A stretch of DNA of 53,123 nt from NCBI GenBank assembly GCA_024401295.1, contig JAKSLG010000018.1, forward strand, positions 1-53,123. The letters are read 5' to 3'. The stretch is from Bacteroidales bacterium (lineage in GTDB: Bacteria; Bacteroidota; Bacteroidia; Bacteroidales; Marinilabiliaceae). Shown here piece after piece: positions 9,401 to 17,462 of the stretch. Below the pieces are notes generated by a model, which had not been told where the DNA came from, did not search any database, and was given only the letters and a program-made list of their open reading frames with translations. A program made the translations under genes and the position numbers. Within the stretch, counting starts at the first letter, position 1. The number at the start of each line of letters is the position of its first letter.

Positions 9401-10458
9401 GCATTGGCCTTCTCGCTGCGTATATACATCTCGATGAGTTTGATAAAAGCACTGCGGAAAGGCTCCTGCTTCCAGTATTCAAGCGGATTGAGCTCGATGA
9501 TGCGAAAAATATCGCCCATCTTGCATTTCATCAGTTCCGGCTTGAGCGAAAACAACGTAACCAGAACACCAAGCTTATGCTGAGGCTGATATATATAACC
9601 CGACATCTCGAGCTTGCTCAGCAAATCGGCAATATACTGTTCATGACTCTCCTGCCCGACAATCTGTATAGCTTCCGTAAACCGGCTCGACACATCGATG
9701 CTCGCGCTCAGTCGTTCCTGAAGCATCTCGCGCTCCATTCCCGATGTCTGTTTCAGAATATCGCTCTTCTCGAGCAACCATAATATGTCCGACTGCATCT
9801 CCTCAATCATCTCCGACTGATCGTCCCGACCCGAAATCTCATGCTGAAGCCATTCTGTGCATACCTCGTCAAACGTCTGCCCGCTTATCGTTCCAAAAAG
9901 CAACTCAACAAATTCACCCTTCTTCCATTCCGTCTCACCCTGGCGACCCTTCAGCGCCTCTGTCATCTTATGCGGAAGCGTACTGCTCGCCCTCCGTATC
10001 GAATTATTCTCGCCCGTTTCAACCTTCAGGCTCAGCCGTGTTCCACTTTGATCCGTCACCTTGCATTTGACGTGCTGATAGGCATATAGCCTCGTATGCG
10101 AATCATCCAGATGAAATATGAATCCATAGGTATCCGACAACAGATACGTCCGGTTTTCGCCGCCGTGGGGTATTATCTTTGTAACGACAAAGTCATAGAC
10201 CGACCCTATCTTGTAAAACTGTTTTATGTATGGCGAGAAATCCTGAACCAGCGTCAGATCGCCCGTGTTTTCGTTATAGTCTTTCACCAGACACCTCAGC
10301 GTCGCGGGTATATCTTCGTTAAGCTGAAACCGCAGCAGACTTATCGGATATTGCCTTCCATCGTCAAGCGTCACAATGTAGCATTTTCGGTTGTTTATAA
10401 CCTTCGTCGTTCCATCGACGGGCAGCGTCAGCACTTGCCCTTTCCTAAATTTGTTCAT
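6412..10458 (-). CDS. Very large AlbA_2-domain (Schlafen-like) protein of unknown role
   Basis: About 1348 residues. I chose the ATG at 10458; the frame opens at a TTG three codons upstream. The N-terminal 150 residues (GQVLTLPVDGT, YIVTLDDGRQYPIS, LSDTYGFIFHLDD) look like consecutive small beta-barrels of OB/S1 type. A long mostly helical middle part follows, with another beta-rich segment around 560-720. Residues about 935-1085 are an AlbA_2 putative nucleic-acid-binding domain (QVEFKTSMVYPP, ICxFLNTQGGTLYIGV-like GGTLYIGVNNEG). An acidic Pro/Glu linker with repeated EP pairs lies at about 1120-1146, then a beta-rich tail. There is no signal peptide or membrane span, so it is cytoplasmic. 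No partner genes: it sits alone between uxuAB and a BspA gene. RNA binding or a translation or stress role is a guess; an antiviral role is possible because AlbA_2 occurs in defence proteins, but nothing here proves it. Confidence 0.75.
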   Translation of the reverse strand: MNKFRKGQVLTLPVDGTTKVINNRKCYIVTLDDGRQYPISLLRFQLNEDIPATLRCLVKDYNENTGDLTLVQDFSPYIKQFYKIGSVYDFVVTKIIPHGGENRTYLLSDTYGFIFHLDDSHTRLYAYQHVKCKVTDQSGTRLSLKVETGENNSIRRASSTLPHKMTEALKGRQGETEWKKGEFVELLFGTISGQTFDEVCTEWLQHEISGRDDQSEMIEEMQSDILWLLEKSDILKQTSGMEREMLQERLSASIDVSSRFTEAIQIVGQESHEQYIADLLSKLEMSGYIYQPQHKLGVLVTLFSLKPELMKCKMGDIFRIIELNPLEYWKQEPFRSAFIKLIEMYIRSEKANADYASAASSESIHQIIKALAMEQCLVQTLNEEQQSVLPCDMQLNRAMLFRYASFVSPTSPRTLLERSFRCLMGSGATIMRFSWEDISKVEVLVEKLAAITDQDDDSFDDNIVMKTYKGNKSQLRIGDSGIQVLPINEDDSEPVLPEDLLPWHQQQIMVNGGLNEKIKLNEDDLTSYQKLWNEIEVALNSEKVQQNTTPEFVKMLPEQGDEVDIIIDGQLDDTSEPTFHCKIVMDNVKGEGTIVLSEIVKWNPRIIDKVFVDDDGNPLVLPAKVISIKPDGECRFTMTKLIREYIHDEVSYGNTFQMLVKSRLGNGLNGVSAEGYPLNATIPSNIVVDSEVKAGDYILVEVEQDDDTRRSNVSTTFIKHIARPNWDEGYAFYRLMQNYAVDAIHDGQSNDKEVLQADAQLDNSYVHELMLLMDRQAAVENTMRAYSYLGMARIIAMLTDDKQSMQYYHWRMELMKMLHEFSINEKVDEEKLREIEKAGPEMFMRESQLHFRFMQLLIISRRNHPEHNAELWNTIANDSELGLKELASLVLAYNLLGDFASVKSRAEIDTKIFEHLNLKQRKSAHKNYGKENKQVEFKTSMVYPPDNNMRPDLAQQVQTILKVVCAFLNTQGGTLYIGVNNEGTAIGIGNDLAYRQFQYSQDKYDIFFHNQVKQYLGLIANSLIETSFDENEDGCVVYIVKVKPCFNAIITLHTKVYERQGSSCEPLNGDYLRQFRVQRLKNAASMPASNTEFNFDEIINNLETKPADVEEETVAESAEPQPVDEIPATAEPEPEPEPASEPERQSKDENRELAKIATGQLRNNVLFNWDEGFEEPIAYLQFLPDSKYQIVNECYADDAELTIAIHEHERNAYLLMAYEDGMVTKVALKEILEKEQYKEFQRADAKLAFACPCFDGDILFTVVRAENGLVLYRTDKVSEIEKQNITQTGSVLHDLLEYKIIQADIVSAVSADIYKQIPSRSLGISVVKSDGVELRKQMAELGYDIMTI

Positions 10459-10568
10459 AATTATCAATGAGTTTTATTCGTATTTGCGAATATAACGAAA
10501 AAATACGTGGAAATATTTTCTCTGTCAAATAAAAAGAATTGTTGAAAACAATCGTATTGGTCTTCCGC

Positions 10569-10891
10569 TCGGCGTAGGTTCTGCCTTGAATATAGTTAAT
10601 GCGCAGTTTTATGTTCATTTAGCTGACGCTCAGTCTTTGTTCATTTCTTCTTTGCACCGGTCAAAGAAGACTGCGAAGCTGAACGTCAGTTAAACCGAAC
10701 CAAAGAAGAAACCTCGTCGCAGAGAGCTGTCTCGCTAAAAAATCGTCTCACTCAGCTACACGACAAAAACCCGCTTCGCTCAGACATTTGCCGTGCTTCA
10801 CGCTGATCTTACCGATTTTTACCTCCGGTCAGCTTCGCAGTCTTAACGCAAACAGCTCAAGGCGACTTTCATGGCTTCGTTGAAGCCATTT
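10569..10891 (+). repeat. Dispersed intergenic repeat, copy C
   Basis: It starts with a GGCGTAGGTTCTGCC module and ends with TCAAGGCGACTTTCATGGC and a GAAGCCATTT hairpin arm. These ends are shared with the copies at 14161-14673 and 33342-33857, but the interior differs. It contains many short inverted repeats and no convincing gene. It fills most of the 600-base gap before BspA-like gene 1. Confidence 0.65.
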
Positions 10892-10991
10892 CGAAAACAG
10901 GCTCTTTTGTTCGGCATAAGTTCCATGACCACGTTTTTTTCTGAACGACACACTGAAAAAAAGGTAAACAAGTTAGAAATGCACATGAAAA

Positions 10992-11016
10992 GCAAATTTT
11001 TCATGCAAAAATTTGC
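10992..11016. promoter_or_regulatory. Perfect 10-bp inverted repeat over the -33 box
   Basis: GCAAATTTTT, spacer CATGC, AAAAATTTGC. The right arm overlaps the TTTG at 11012-11015 that serves as -33 element of the BspA-like gene. Position and symmetry suit an operator for a dimeric regulator; the regulator is unknown. Confidence 0.45.
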
Positions 11017-11043
11017 CCGAAACTCTCTTTTGTAATATTTTTG
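11012..11043 (+). promoter_or_regulatory. Promoter TTTG-N20-TATTTTTG
   Basis: A -33 TTTG at 11012-11015 and a -7 TATTTTTG at 11036-11043 with a 20-base spacer, a full match to the Bacteroidetes promoter pattern. It lies 40 bases before the start of BspA-like gene 1. Confidence 0.7.
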
Positions 11044-11083
11044 CTTTTACATATCATATTTACATACCAAACGCAACAAAAAA

Positions 11084-14083
11084 ATGAAACAGAAAATCCT
11101 ATCCCTTATCTTCATTGCAATCTTCGGCATTGCAGCAAAAGCACAGACAATAGTAGATAGTGGCGACGGATGGTCGCTCGACAGCGAGGGATTACTGACG
11201 ATAACGAAGGATTTTACGTTCTATTATTCTTCAGATATTCCATGGTATGCATCACGAAACAATGTGAAAAGCGTTGTGATTGCTGAAGGAGTAACAGAGA
11301 TTGCTGAATATGCATTCCAAGGTTGTTCTGGTCTGACGAGCGTGACGATCCCAAAGGGTGTCACAAGCATAGGTAATTATGCATTTTACGATTGCTCAGG
11401 TCTGACGAGCGTGATGATCCCAAAGGGTGTTATGAGCATCGGTTATTTTGCGTTCGAAGGATGTGACATAGAGGAATTGCATCTTGAATCTGTTGAGTCG
11501 TACTGCAATATCTCATTTGGTTATGGTTCTAGTCCCTTGAGTTCTGCCTGGGGCGACGTGAAGCTGTATGTAGGTGAAGACGAAGTGACTTCGTTAGTAA
11601 TCCCTGAAGGTGTCAAAACGATCAATGATTCCGCGTTCAAAGGTTGTTCTGGTCTGACGAGCGTGACGATCCCAAAGAGTGTTATGAGCATCGGTTCTAG
11701 TGCGTTCGAGTATTGTTATGACATAGAGGAATTACATCTTGGTTCTGTTGAGTCGTACTGCAATATCTCATTTGGTTATGGTTCTAGTCCCTTGTATTCA
11801 GTCTGGGGCGACGTGAAGCTGTATGTAGGTGAAGATGAGGTGACTTCGTTAGTAATTCCAGATGGGGTCACAGCTATTAATGATTATGCATTTAAAAACT
11901 GTTTAGGCCTGACGAGCGTAACGATACCCGAAGGTGTCGGAAGTATTGGTGATTATGCATTCTCTGGTTGTTCTGGTTTGACAGGCGATTTGACGATACC
12001 CGAAGGTGTCGAAAGTATTGGTGATTATGCATTCTCTGGTTGTTCTGGTTTGACAAGTATAGAAATACCCTCAAGTGTCAAGAGCATTGGTAGTTCTGCG
12101 TTCTTTGGTTGTGATATAGAGGAATTACATCTTGGTTCTTTTGAGTCGTACTGCAACATCTCATTCGGTAATTTTTATTCTAGTCCTTCGTATTCAGTCA
12201 GGAGCGACACGAAACTGTATGTAGGTGAAGATGAAGTGACTTCGATAGTAATTCCGGATGATGTTACTACCATTAATTGTGGTGCATTCCAAGGTTGTTC
12301 TGGTCTGACAAGCATCACTATACCATCAACTGTCAAGATCATCGATGATTATGCGTTCTCTGGCTGCTCTGGTCTGACGAGTGTGACGATACCGGAAGGC
12401 GTTGAAGGCATTGGTAATAATGCGTTCTCTAGCTGCTCTGGTCTGACGAGTGTGACGATACCGGAGAGTGTTAAAAGCATTGGTAATAATGCGTTCTCTA
12501 GCTGCTCTGGTCTGACGAGTGTGACGATACCGGAAGGCGTTGAAGGCATTGGCGGGAAAGCGTTTGTGAATTGCTCTGGTCTTGTATGTGTAGACATAAG
12601 ACCGACGAATGTGGAATATAATCAAGATAGTGACGATGAAACGCAGACTTTTTATAATTGCGACGAACTCAAATATGTATTCCTTTATCAGACTAGCGTT
12701 GTCAACAATCTGACGGATATTTTCCCGACATACAAAACAATCGATAGATTCTTCGTGCCGGATGACATTCTTGCATATTATAGAAGTCAATATGCTTCAA
12801 ACAATGATTTAAAGGACAAATTCACAGGCTTTAGTCTGATAGAAAAACGTGGAGCAAACGATACAGAAGAAGTCGTTGCTTTGAGTCTTGAAAAAGGCAG
12901 CTACAATTTCATAGCATGGGCAGTCAACAATGGTGAAAAGGTGCGTGAAGACGAGGAGATTTCCATTGTTCTTACCCATGATTTCGACCTTGATGCTGAC
13001 AACGTGACATGGCAGACGCTTGGCACGGCAGAGCATCCTTTCAAGGGAATTTTTGAAGGCAACACACTAAGCGTGATTGGCAACCGTCGTGCCGATGCTG
13101 TTCAACCTAAATCTATCTTCGGATATATCGGTGAGGGCGCAGAGATTCGCAATGTGGTCTTCAGCGACTTCATCATCGATGCCACATCGGCAGGCGTAAC
13201 AGATGGAGGCAAGACATATTATGGCCTCGTGGCTAGGGAAAACAAAGGTCTTATCCGCAACAGCATCTTCGAAGGCCGAATGGAGATAGATGCCGACGCA
13301 GACGACATCGAGAATGCCGAGGCTTGCCTTGTCATCGACAACGAAGAGGGCGGCGAACTCGACCATGTGATTGGCTATTTCGAAGGTCTCGACGGCGAGG
13401 TGACAGGTAACAAGGCTTCGATAATCGTGATTCAGAACATAGGTCACGGCCGCACGCGAGGCCATAAGAAGAAGAGCGCATCTAACGGCAAGACGAAGTC
13501 GAAAGGCAACAGCACGGTGAGCGCCGAAGTGCCAGACGACATCAACCTCAACTATCGTCTCTTCACCGATGAGGAGTTTGCCGGTGCAGAGCCAGCCTAC
13601 TGGCTCAACTTCGATGGCGAAGGCTATTCGGGCGACTTCAACGGCGATTGGGCACAAGGCACCAAGCATCCGGTACTCGCCAAAGATGGTCATCTCGGCG
13701 CAACAGTCGGCATCAGATATAACGTCGAGAATCGCGATGAGAGTGTCCTCGGCATGTCGCCGGTCTTCTTTGCAGCATCGAAGAGTTCTGTCGAGGTGGA
13801 ATATTCAGAGAAACCACTTTCGATAGAGGTCAACGGCACGGAGATAGACGCCGCCCAGCTTGGCGACATGAAGGCGAAGTTCAGCCTTGCCTCGATAGAC
13901 ACGAACAGCGGCAACGTGAATGTCGTCCTGAAATACGAGAAGCAGAGCACTCCTACAGCCGTTGAAGGCATCAATGCCGATGGCTCAAAGAATGTCGTCA
14001 AGACGGTTGAGAATGGTCGTGTAGTGATTATCCGCAATGGCGTGAAGTATGACCTTGCGGGGCGCGTTTTGGGTGATAAGTGA
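11084..14083 (+). CDS. BspA-like leucine-rich-repeat surface protein 1
   Basis: A 999-residue secreted protein. A signal peptide (MKQKILSLIFIAIFGIAAKA) is followed from about 45 to 500 by treponemal-type leucine-rich repeats of the BspA/LRR_5 kind. The unit is CSGLTSVTIPxGVxSIGxYAF. The repeats are interrupted three times by a related insert with ESYCNISFG and KLYVGEDEVTS, which points to internal duplication. Residues about 600-780 are a beta-rich segment resembling GLUG-type modules (TLGTAEHPFKGIFEG, YYGLVARENKGLIRNS). The C-terminus ends in the shared tail NGVKYDLAGRVL. BspA-type proteins bind host or matrix proteins in related species; that role is inferred. The paralogue at 33925 is very close over the C-terminal half. 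Its own promoter with a palindromic operator candidate lies upstream and a terminator follows. Confidence 0.88.
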   Translation: MKQKILSLIFIAIFGIAAKAQTIVDSGDGWSLDSEGLLTITKDFTFYYSSDIPWYASRNNVKSVVIAEGVTEIAEYAFQGCSGLTSVTIPKGVTSIGNYAFYDCSGLTSVMIPKGVMSIGYFAFEGCDIEELHLESVESYCNISFGYGSSPLSSAWGDVKLYVGEDEVTSLVIPEGVKTINDSAFKGCSGLTSVTIPKSVMSIGSSAFEYCYDIEELHLGSVESYCNISFGYGSSPLYSVWGDVKLYVGEDEVTSLVIPDGVTAINDYAFKNCLGLTSVTIPEGVGSIGDYAFSGCSGLTGDLTIPEGVESIGDYAFSGCSGLTSIEIPSSVKSIGSSAFFGCDIEELHLGSFESYCNISFGNFYSSPSYSVRSDTKLYVGEDEVTSIVIPDDVTTINCGAFQGCSGLTSITIPSTVKIIDDYAFSGCSGLTSVTIPEGVEGIGNNAFSSCSGLTSVTIPESVKSIGNNAFSSCSGLTSVTIPEGVEGIGGKAFVNCSGLVCVDIRPTNVEYNQDSDDETQTFYNCDELKYVFLYQTSVVNNLTDIFPTYKTIDRFFVPDDILAYYRSQYASNNDLKDKFTGFSLIEKRGANDTEEVVALSLEKGSYNFIAWAVNNGEKVREDEEISIVLTHDFDLDADNVTWQTLGTAEHPFKGIFEGNTLSVIGNRRADAVQPKSIFGYIGEGAEIRNVVFSDFIIDATSAGVTDGGKTYYGLVARENKGLIRNSIFEGRMEIDADADDIENAEACLVIDNEEGGELDHVIGYFEGLDGEVTGNKASIIVIQNIGHGRTRGHKKKSASNGKTKSKGNSTVSAEVPDDINLNYRLFTDEEFAGAEPAYWLNFDGEGYSGDFNGDWAQGTKHPVLAKDGHLGATVGIRYNVENRDESVLGMSPVFFAASKSSVEVEYSEKPLSIEVNGTEIDAAQLGDMKAKFSLASIDTNSGNVNVVLKYEKQSTPTAVEGINADGSKNVVKTVENGRVVIIRNGVKYDLAGRVLGDK

Positions 14084-14115
14084 TAAGTTTGTAAGTTTTA
14101 AGTTTTCATAAGTGG

Positions 14116-14148
14116 CGACGCCGAGTTTTGACTTGGCGTCGTTTTTTT
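14116..14148 (+). terminator. Rho-independent terminator
   Basis: Stem CGACGCCGAGT with ACTTGGCGTCG (one wobble), loop of four bases, then seven T. The same terminator follows the paralogue on the other strand at 33867-33900, so the duplicated unit includes it. Confidence 0.85.
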
Positions 14149-14160
14149 GTTCGATTATGT

Positions 14161-14673
14161 TGTTCGGCGTAGGCTCTGCCTTGAATATAGTTTTATGTTC
14201 ATTAGCTTACGCTCAGCTGTGCAGTCTTTTCTGTGCCGCTCAGAGAAAACGAAGCAAAAGAGAGCTCGTCGCCGGCATTTTTTTTCATGAGCCTTCTCTT
14301 CATTTCTTTTCTGTCCGTCAGAAAAGAAACCGAAGCAAAGAAAAGACTCTGCCGCAGCACTTCCGTGCCTAAGATTTCTGCTGCGAGCCTACGACCGCTA
14401 AAACGCCTCGCTCCGCTCGTTGAACGGCACCGGTCGTTTAACGGCTCTCCGGGCGAAATCTTTTAACGGCACTCCACTGAGGCGGCATTTTTTCTCTTGA
14501 TGTTCTTCACAGGCTCAAGGCGACTTTCATGGCTTCGTTGAAGCCATTTTTGAAGGTGACCTTTTGCTTGAGCGGTGTCACTCCACTGAGGCGGCATTTC
14601 TTCTCTTGATGTTCTTCACACTAAAAACAACAGCTCAAGGCGACTTTCATGGCTTCGTTGAAGCCATTTGGGG
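14161..14673 (+). repeat. Dispersed intergenic repeat, copy A (arm of the long inverted repeat)
   Basis: About 510 bases, nearly identical in reverse orientation to 33342-33857. It contains perfect small hairpins: TTCTTTTCTG/CAGAAAAGAA and ATGGCTTC/GAAGCCAT. Its 3' third is an internal duplication: CACTCCACTGAGGCGGC through GAAGCCATTT occurs at 14471-14550 and again at 14580-14669. A 77-codon open frame inside (14233-14466) is identical in both copies, but I regard it as a by-product of the repeat. Confidence 0.8.
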
Positions 14674-14744
14674 AACTAAACCAATCATGTGCATTTGATT
14701 ATGGTGATTGATGGCGGAAAGGTGCCGCATAAACGCCGAATGGA

Positions 14745-14760
14745 TGTAGAGACGTCGCAT
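14745..14760 (+). repeat. Half copy of a GTAGAGACG palindrome
   Basis: GTAGAGACGTCGCAT matches the left half of the palindrome at 31082; the right half is missing. Apart from this, 14674-14815 shows no gene. Confidence 0.4.
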
Positions 14761-14815
14761 CGAGATTGAAGGAAGCCGTTTGTCCTGCGATGTTTATTTC
14801 AAGAGTCCTGTCGGT

Positions 14816-16159
14816 CTATTTTTTGAAGAGCTTCATCTGTCTGATAATCATGAATCCGACGATGATGGCCGAGATCGTGTCGGCGATAGGCATGCTCCAC
14901 CATACGCCGTCTGTGCCGAAGAAACGAGGCAGGATGATGAGGAATGGGATGAGCATGAGAAGTTGTCGTGTGAGCGATAGGAAAATGGCTTTCTTAGCCA
15001 TTCCGAGCGACATGAAGAATCCAGTCGATGTGATTTGGAATCCGACGATTGGGAAGACGATTGTCATGACGCGGAGTGCGTGAATGGCGATGCCGGCCAT
15101 TTCAGGATCGTCAACGAAGAGGCTTATAGGCACCTGCGGGAAGAACATGCTCATGATGAAGCATGACGACGTCACGCAGACGGCAGCCACGACGGTCAGC
15201 CTGTATGCTCTGATCGAGCGGTTGATTTGTCCGGCGCCATAGTTGTAGCCGAGAATAGGCTGCATGCCCTGATTGAATCCGTTGGCAATCATGATGAAAA
15301 CGAAAGCGATGCGGTTGGCAATGCCGTATGCGCCGACATAGTAGTCGCCTCCATATTCTCCGAGGCTTTTGCATATGAGCGAGACGATGATGCAGGCGCA
15401 GAAATTGGTGAAGAATGGTGCGGCACCGATGCTGATGATGTCGCGTGCAATTTTTGCGCTGAACGTGAATGCACGTCGGCTGAAACGCAGATAAGTGTCA
15501 GGACGTGTGTAGTGGAAACAGATGCCGCAGAAGGCTGTAGCCTGTGCGCAGAGCGTTCCGATGGCTGCGCCGCGGATGCCCAGTTCCATGACGAAGATGA
15601 AGATGTAGTTGAAGACGGCATTGATGGTGACGGCGGTCAGCGTGGCCGCCATGGCACGTTGCGGATATCCCGAAGCGCGCACGACGTCGTTGAGACCGAG
15701 ATAGAGGTGCGTGAGCACATTGCCGCAGAGCAGTGTCTGCATGTATTCACGGGCGTAGGGGAGCGTTGCTTCGCTGGCACCGAAGAAGAGCAGGATAGGG
15801 TCGAGGAAGATGAGCGCGAGCGTCATGAAGGCGAGTCCGATGGCGGTGTTGAGCCATACGACGTTGCCGAGAGCCGTTTCGGCGCCTTCCTTGTCTCTCT
15901 GTCCCATCTTGACCGAGATGAGTGTTGAAGAACCAACTCCGACCATTGCTCCGAATGCGGCGCTGAGGTTCATGACGGGGAATGTCGTTGCGAGTCCGGC
16001 CAATGCCAACGGGTCGCATCCGCGTCCGATGAAGATGCTGTCGACCATATTGTAGAGCGATGCGGCAGTCATCGCAATGATTGATGGCGTTGAATAGCGC
16101 AGGAGCAGACGGCCGATGCGCTCGGTGCCGAGTTGTTGCTGTCGGGTGTTATTTTCCAT
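14816..16159 (-). CDS. MATE family multidrug/metabolite exporter
   Basis: A 447-residue integral inner-membrane protein with about twelve hydrophobic spans arranged as two MatE halves. The N-terminal segment (IGRLLLRYSTPSIIAMTAAS, YNMVDSIFIGR) and the internal repeat are typical of the MepA-like branch, which exports cationic drugs or metabolites using ion gradients. The substrate cannot be read from sequence. Its start overlaps the end of the upstream membrane-protein gene by 11 bases, so the two are co-transcribed and probably translationally coupled. No clear terminator is seen after the stop. Confidence 0.92.
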   Translation of the reverse strand: MENNTRQQQLGTERIGRLLLRYSTPSIIAMTAASLYNMVDSIFIGRGCDPLALAGLATTFPVMNLSAAFGAMVGVGSSTLISVKMGQRDKEGAETALGNVVWLNTAIGLAFMTLALIFLDPILLFFGASEATLPYAREYMQTLLCGNVLTHLYLGLNDVVRASGYPQRAMAATLTAVTINAVFNYIFIFVMELGIRGAAIGTLCAQATAFCGICFHYTRPDTYLRFSRRAFTFSAKIARDIISIGAAPFFTNFCACIIVSLICKSLGEYGGDYYVGAYGIANRIAFVFIMIANGFNQGMQPILGYNYGAGQINRSIRAYRLTVVAAVCVTSSCFIMSMFFPQVPISLFVDDPEMAGIAIHALRVMTIVFPIVGFQITSTGFFMSLGMAKKAIFLSLTRQLLMLIPFLIILPRFFGTDGVWWSMPIADTISAIIVGFMIIRQMKLFKK

Positions 16160-16586
16160 TCTTCTCGCGGTTTTGCTTTCTTATCTGGCGGAAGTCATCG
16201 ACAATCATCAGAGCCTCGTTGCGAATGGCCAGAGGCAATTCTATGCGGCGAAGTCCGAGGCTCTTGAGCCATCCCGTGACTTCGTGCATTTGGAGAGTCA
16301 GCAGCACTTCGCGAAACTCCTCCTGCTCCTCATCGCTATAGTCGTCGGCTGTCCTGCCACGATATGCGTCGAGTTCCTCATCGCTGTAATAGATAATCTC
16401 CTCGCTGAGCGTCAGCAAGGTCTCGGCCTCGCACACTTCGTGTTCGCCGCAACATTCGAGGTTCGGATTAGGCTTTTTGCGCGAAGATGCAAATTCAGAT
16501 TCGTCGATGTGCTTGCGGCTTTTTGCCAGATAGACAATCAGGCCGATTGTCAGCACACCTATCACGATGAGAACAATTAATGTCAT
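16149..16586 (-). CDS. Conserved small single-span membrane protein
   Basis: 145 residues from the ATG at 16586; the frame extends upstream past it, but that ATG starts right at the membrane span (MTLIVLIVIGVLTIGLIVYL). Then come a CCGEHEVCE cysteine motif, an acidic YYSDEELDAYRG segment and a helical tail (LLTLQMHEVTGWLKSLGL). Similar small proteins occur in many Bacteroidales and are sometimes labelled phospholipase, without a visible lipase motif; I see no catalytic triad. The -7 box TAACTTTG lies 25 bases upstream. It is the first gene of an operon with the MATE exporter. Confidence 0.75.
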   Translation of the reverse strand: MTLIVLIVIGVLTIGLIVYLAKSRKHIDESEFASSRKKPNPNLECCGEHEVCEAETLLTLSEEIIYYSDEELDAYRGRTADDYSDEEQEEFREVLLTLQMHEVTGWLKSLGLRRIELPLAIRNEALMIVDDFRQIRKQNREKNGK

Positions 16587-16610
16587 TTCTGCTGCTGTTT
16601 TTTTCGAATG

Positions 16611-16618
16611 CAAAGTTA
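16611..16618 (-). promoter_or_regulatory. -7 promoter box TAACTTTG (reverse strand)
   Basis: It matches TAnnTTTG and lies 25 bases before the ATG of the small membrane protein gene; it drives the two-gene operon with the MATE exporter. Confidence 0.5.
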
Positions 16619-16684
16619 CTCCAACTTTGGCAACGTAGGAATCCAAAAATACGCCTAATTGATTAAAAAATCATAATTGAGAGC

Positions 16685-16692
16685 TATCTTTG
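16685..16692 (+). promoter_or_regulatory. -7 promoter box TATCTTTG
   Basis: It matches TAnnTTTG. The frame of the next gene also opens at a TTG inside this box (16690), which cannot be the start if this is the promoter; this supports the ATG at 16714. Confidence 0.5.
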
Positions 16693-16713
16693 CACATCGT
16701 AAAAACGACAACA

Positions 16714-17388
16714 ATGGAAATATTGACAAAAATCAGCGCATTTCTCAATCGCTACAGATGGGCCATCACGCTCTCGCTCTTCGTCTGCTGCATCTCGCAG
16801 CAATGTGCAATCAGCTCGCTGCGAAATGAAATCGCTTTCCTGCGCGACAAATACGAGGCTCCAGCAGCCAACGAATCGCTGTCAGACGACGTTTCTTCGG
16901 ACGAAGTCGTGAACATTGCCGCCGAAAACACATCTGCCGGCAACGAGACAGCAGAGTCCAATTCGAATCATAACGCGCTGATAATATGTATCATAGCCGC
17001 CATCATCGTCGGAATATGGCTGTTTCTGGCATGGCGCAGATCGCTCTTCCCGTTCAATGCTCGCATCAGCGGCAAGATTTGGCAGGATTTCAGCGGCCGC
17101 ATCGTCTATACGCTCACGATAAACAATCACGGACGTGCCGATGCCAACATCGACAATGCGATGATTGAGTTCATCAACATCAACGACAGACGCAAATTCC
17201 GAATGCCGGTGACCGATTTCCCGCTGATGCTGACGAAAGGCACAAAACACAGCGTCAACGTGTCGCTGCAGCGGCTTTTCGAGCAGAATCCCGACCTGAC
17301 AAATTTCAAGATGATACGTGTGAGCGTCGACATCAACGGCAAACGACAGAATACGCTCCCTCTCGGAATACGATTCAAGACAGCATAA
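16714..17388 (+). CDS. Two-span membrane protein, unknown function
   Basis: 224 residues from the ATG at 16714. The first span (about 14-30) ends in CCISQQCAIS and is followed by a short charged loop that is probably periplasmic. A second span lies at about 90-110 (IICIIAAIIVGIWLFLAWRR). The remaining 115 residues form a beta-rich soluble domain (YTLTINNHGRADANI, TDFPLMLTKGTKHSVNVSLQ). I do not recognise the family. The soluble part looks like an immunoglobulin-like or LEA-type beta sandwich, but that is only an impression. It lies between the MATE operon (divergent) and the DUF2723 gene, which has its own promoter. Confidence 0.65.
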   Translation: MEILTKISAFLNRYRWAITLSLFVCCISQQCAISSLRNEIAFLRDKYEAPAANESLSDDVSSDEVVNIAAENTSAGNETAESNSNHNALIICIIAAIIVGIWLFLAWRRSLFPFNARISGKIWQDFSGRIVYTLTINNHGRADANIDNAMIEFININDRRKFRMPVTDFPLMLTKGTKHSVNVSLQRLFEQNPDLTNFKMIRVSVDINGKRQNTLPLGIRFKTA

Positions 17389-17412
17389 AGCCGAAAAATG
17401 GTCTCTTTAGGC

Positions 17413-17441
17413 TTGAATTCAATATTTATGTTGTAATTTTG
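17413..17441 (+). promoter_or_regulatory. Promoter TTG-N18-TAATTTTG
   Basis: A -33 TTG at 17413-17415 and a -7 TAATTTTG at 17434-17441, 22 bases before the ATG of the DUF2723 gene. Confidence 0.55.
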
Positions 17442-17462
17442 AAGTCCATTAATCTAATGTAG

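Noticed and set aside
14233-14466. 77-codon open frame identical to the one at 33549-33782
   Set aside because: Both lie inside the dispersed repeat. Identity reflects the DNA repeat; low-complexity peptide, no start context, and broken in other copies.
16690-16713. TTG start for the two-span membrane protein
   Set aside because: The TTG is part of the -7 box TATCTTTG; the ATG at 16714 fits better.
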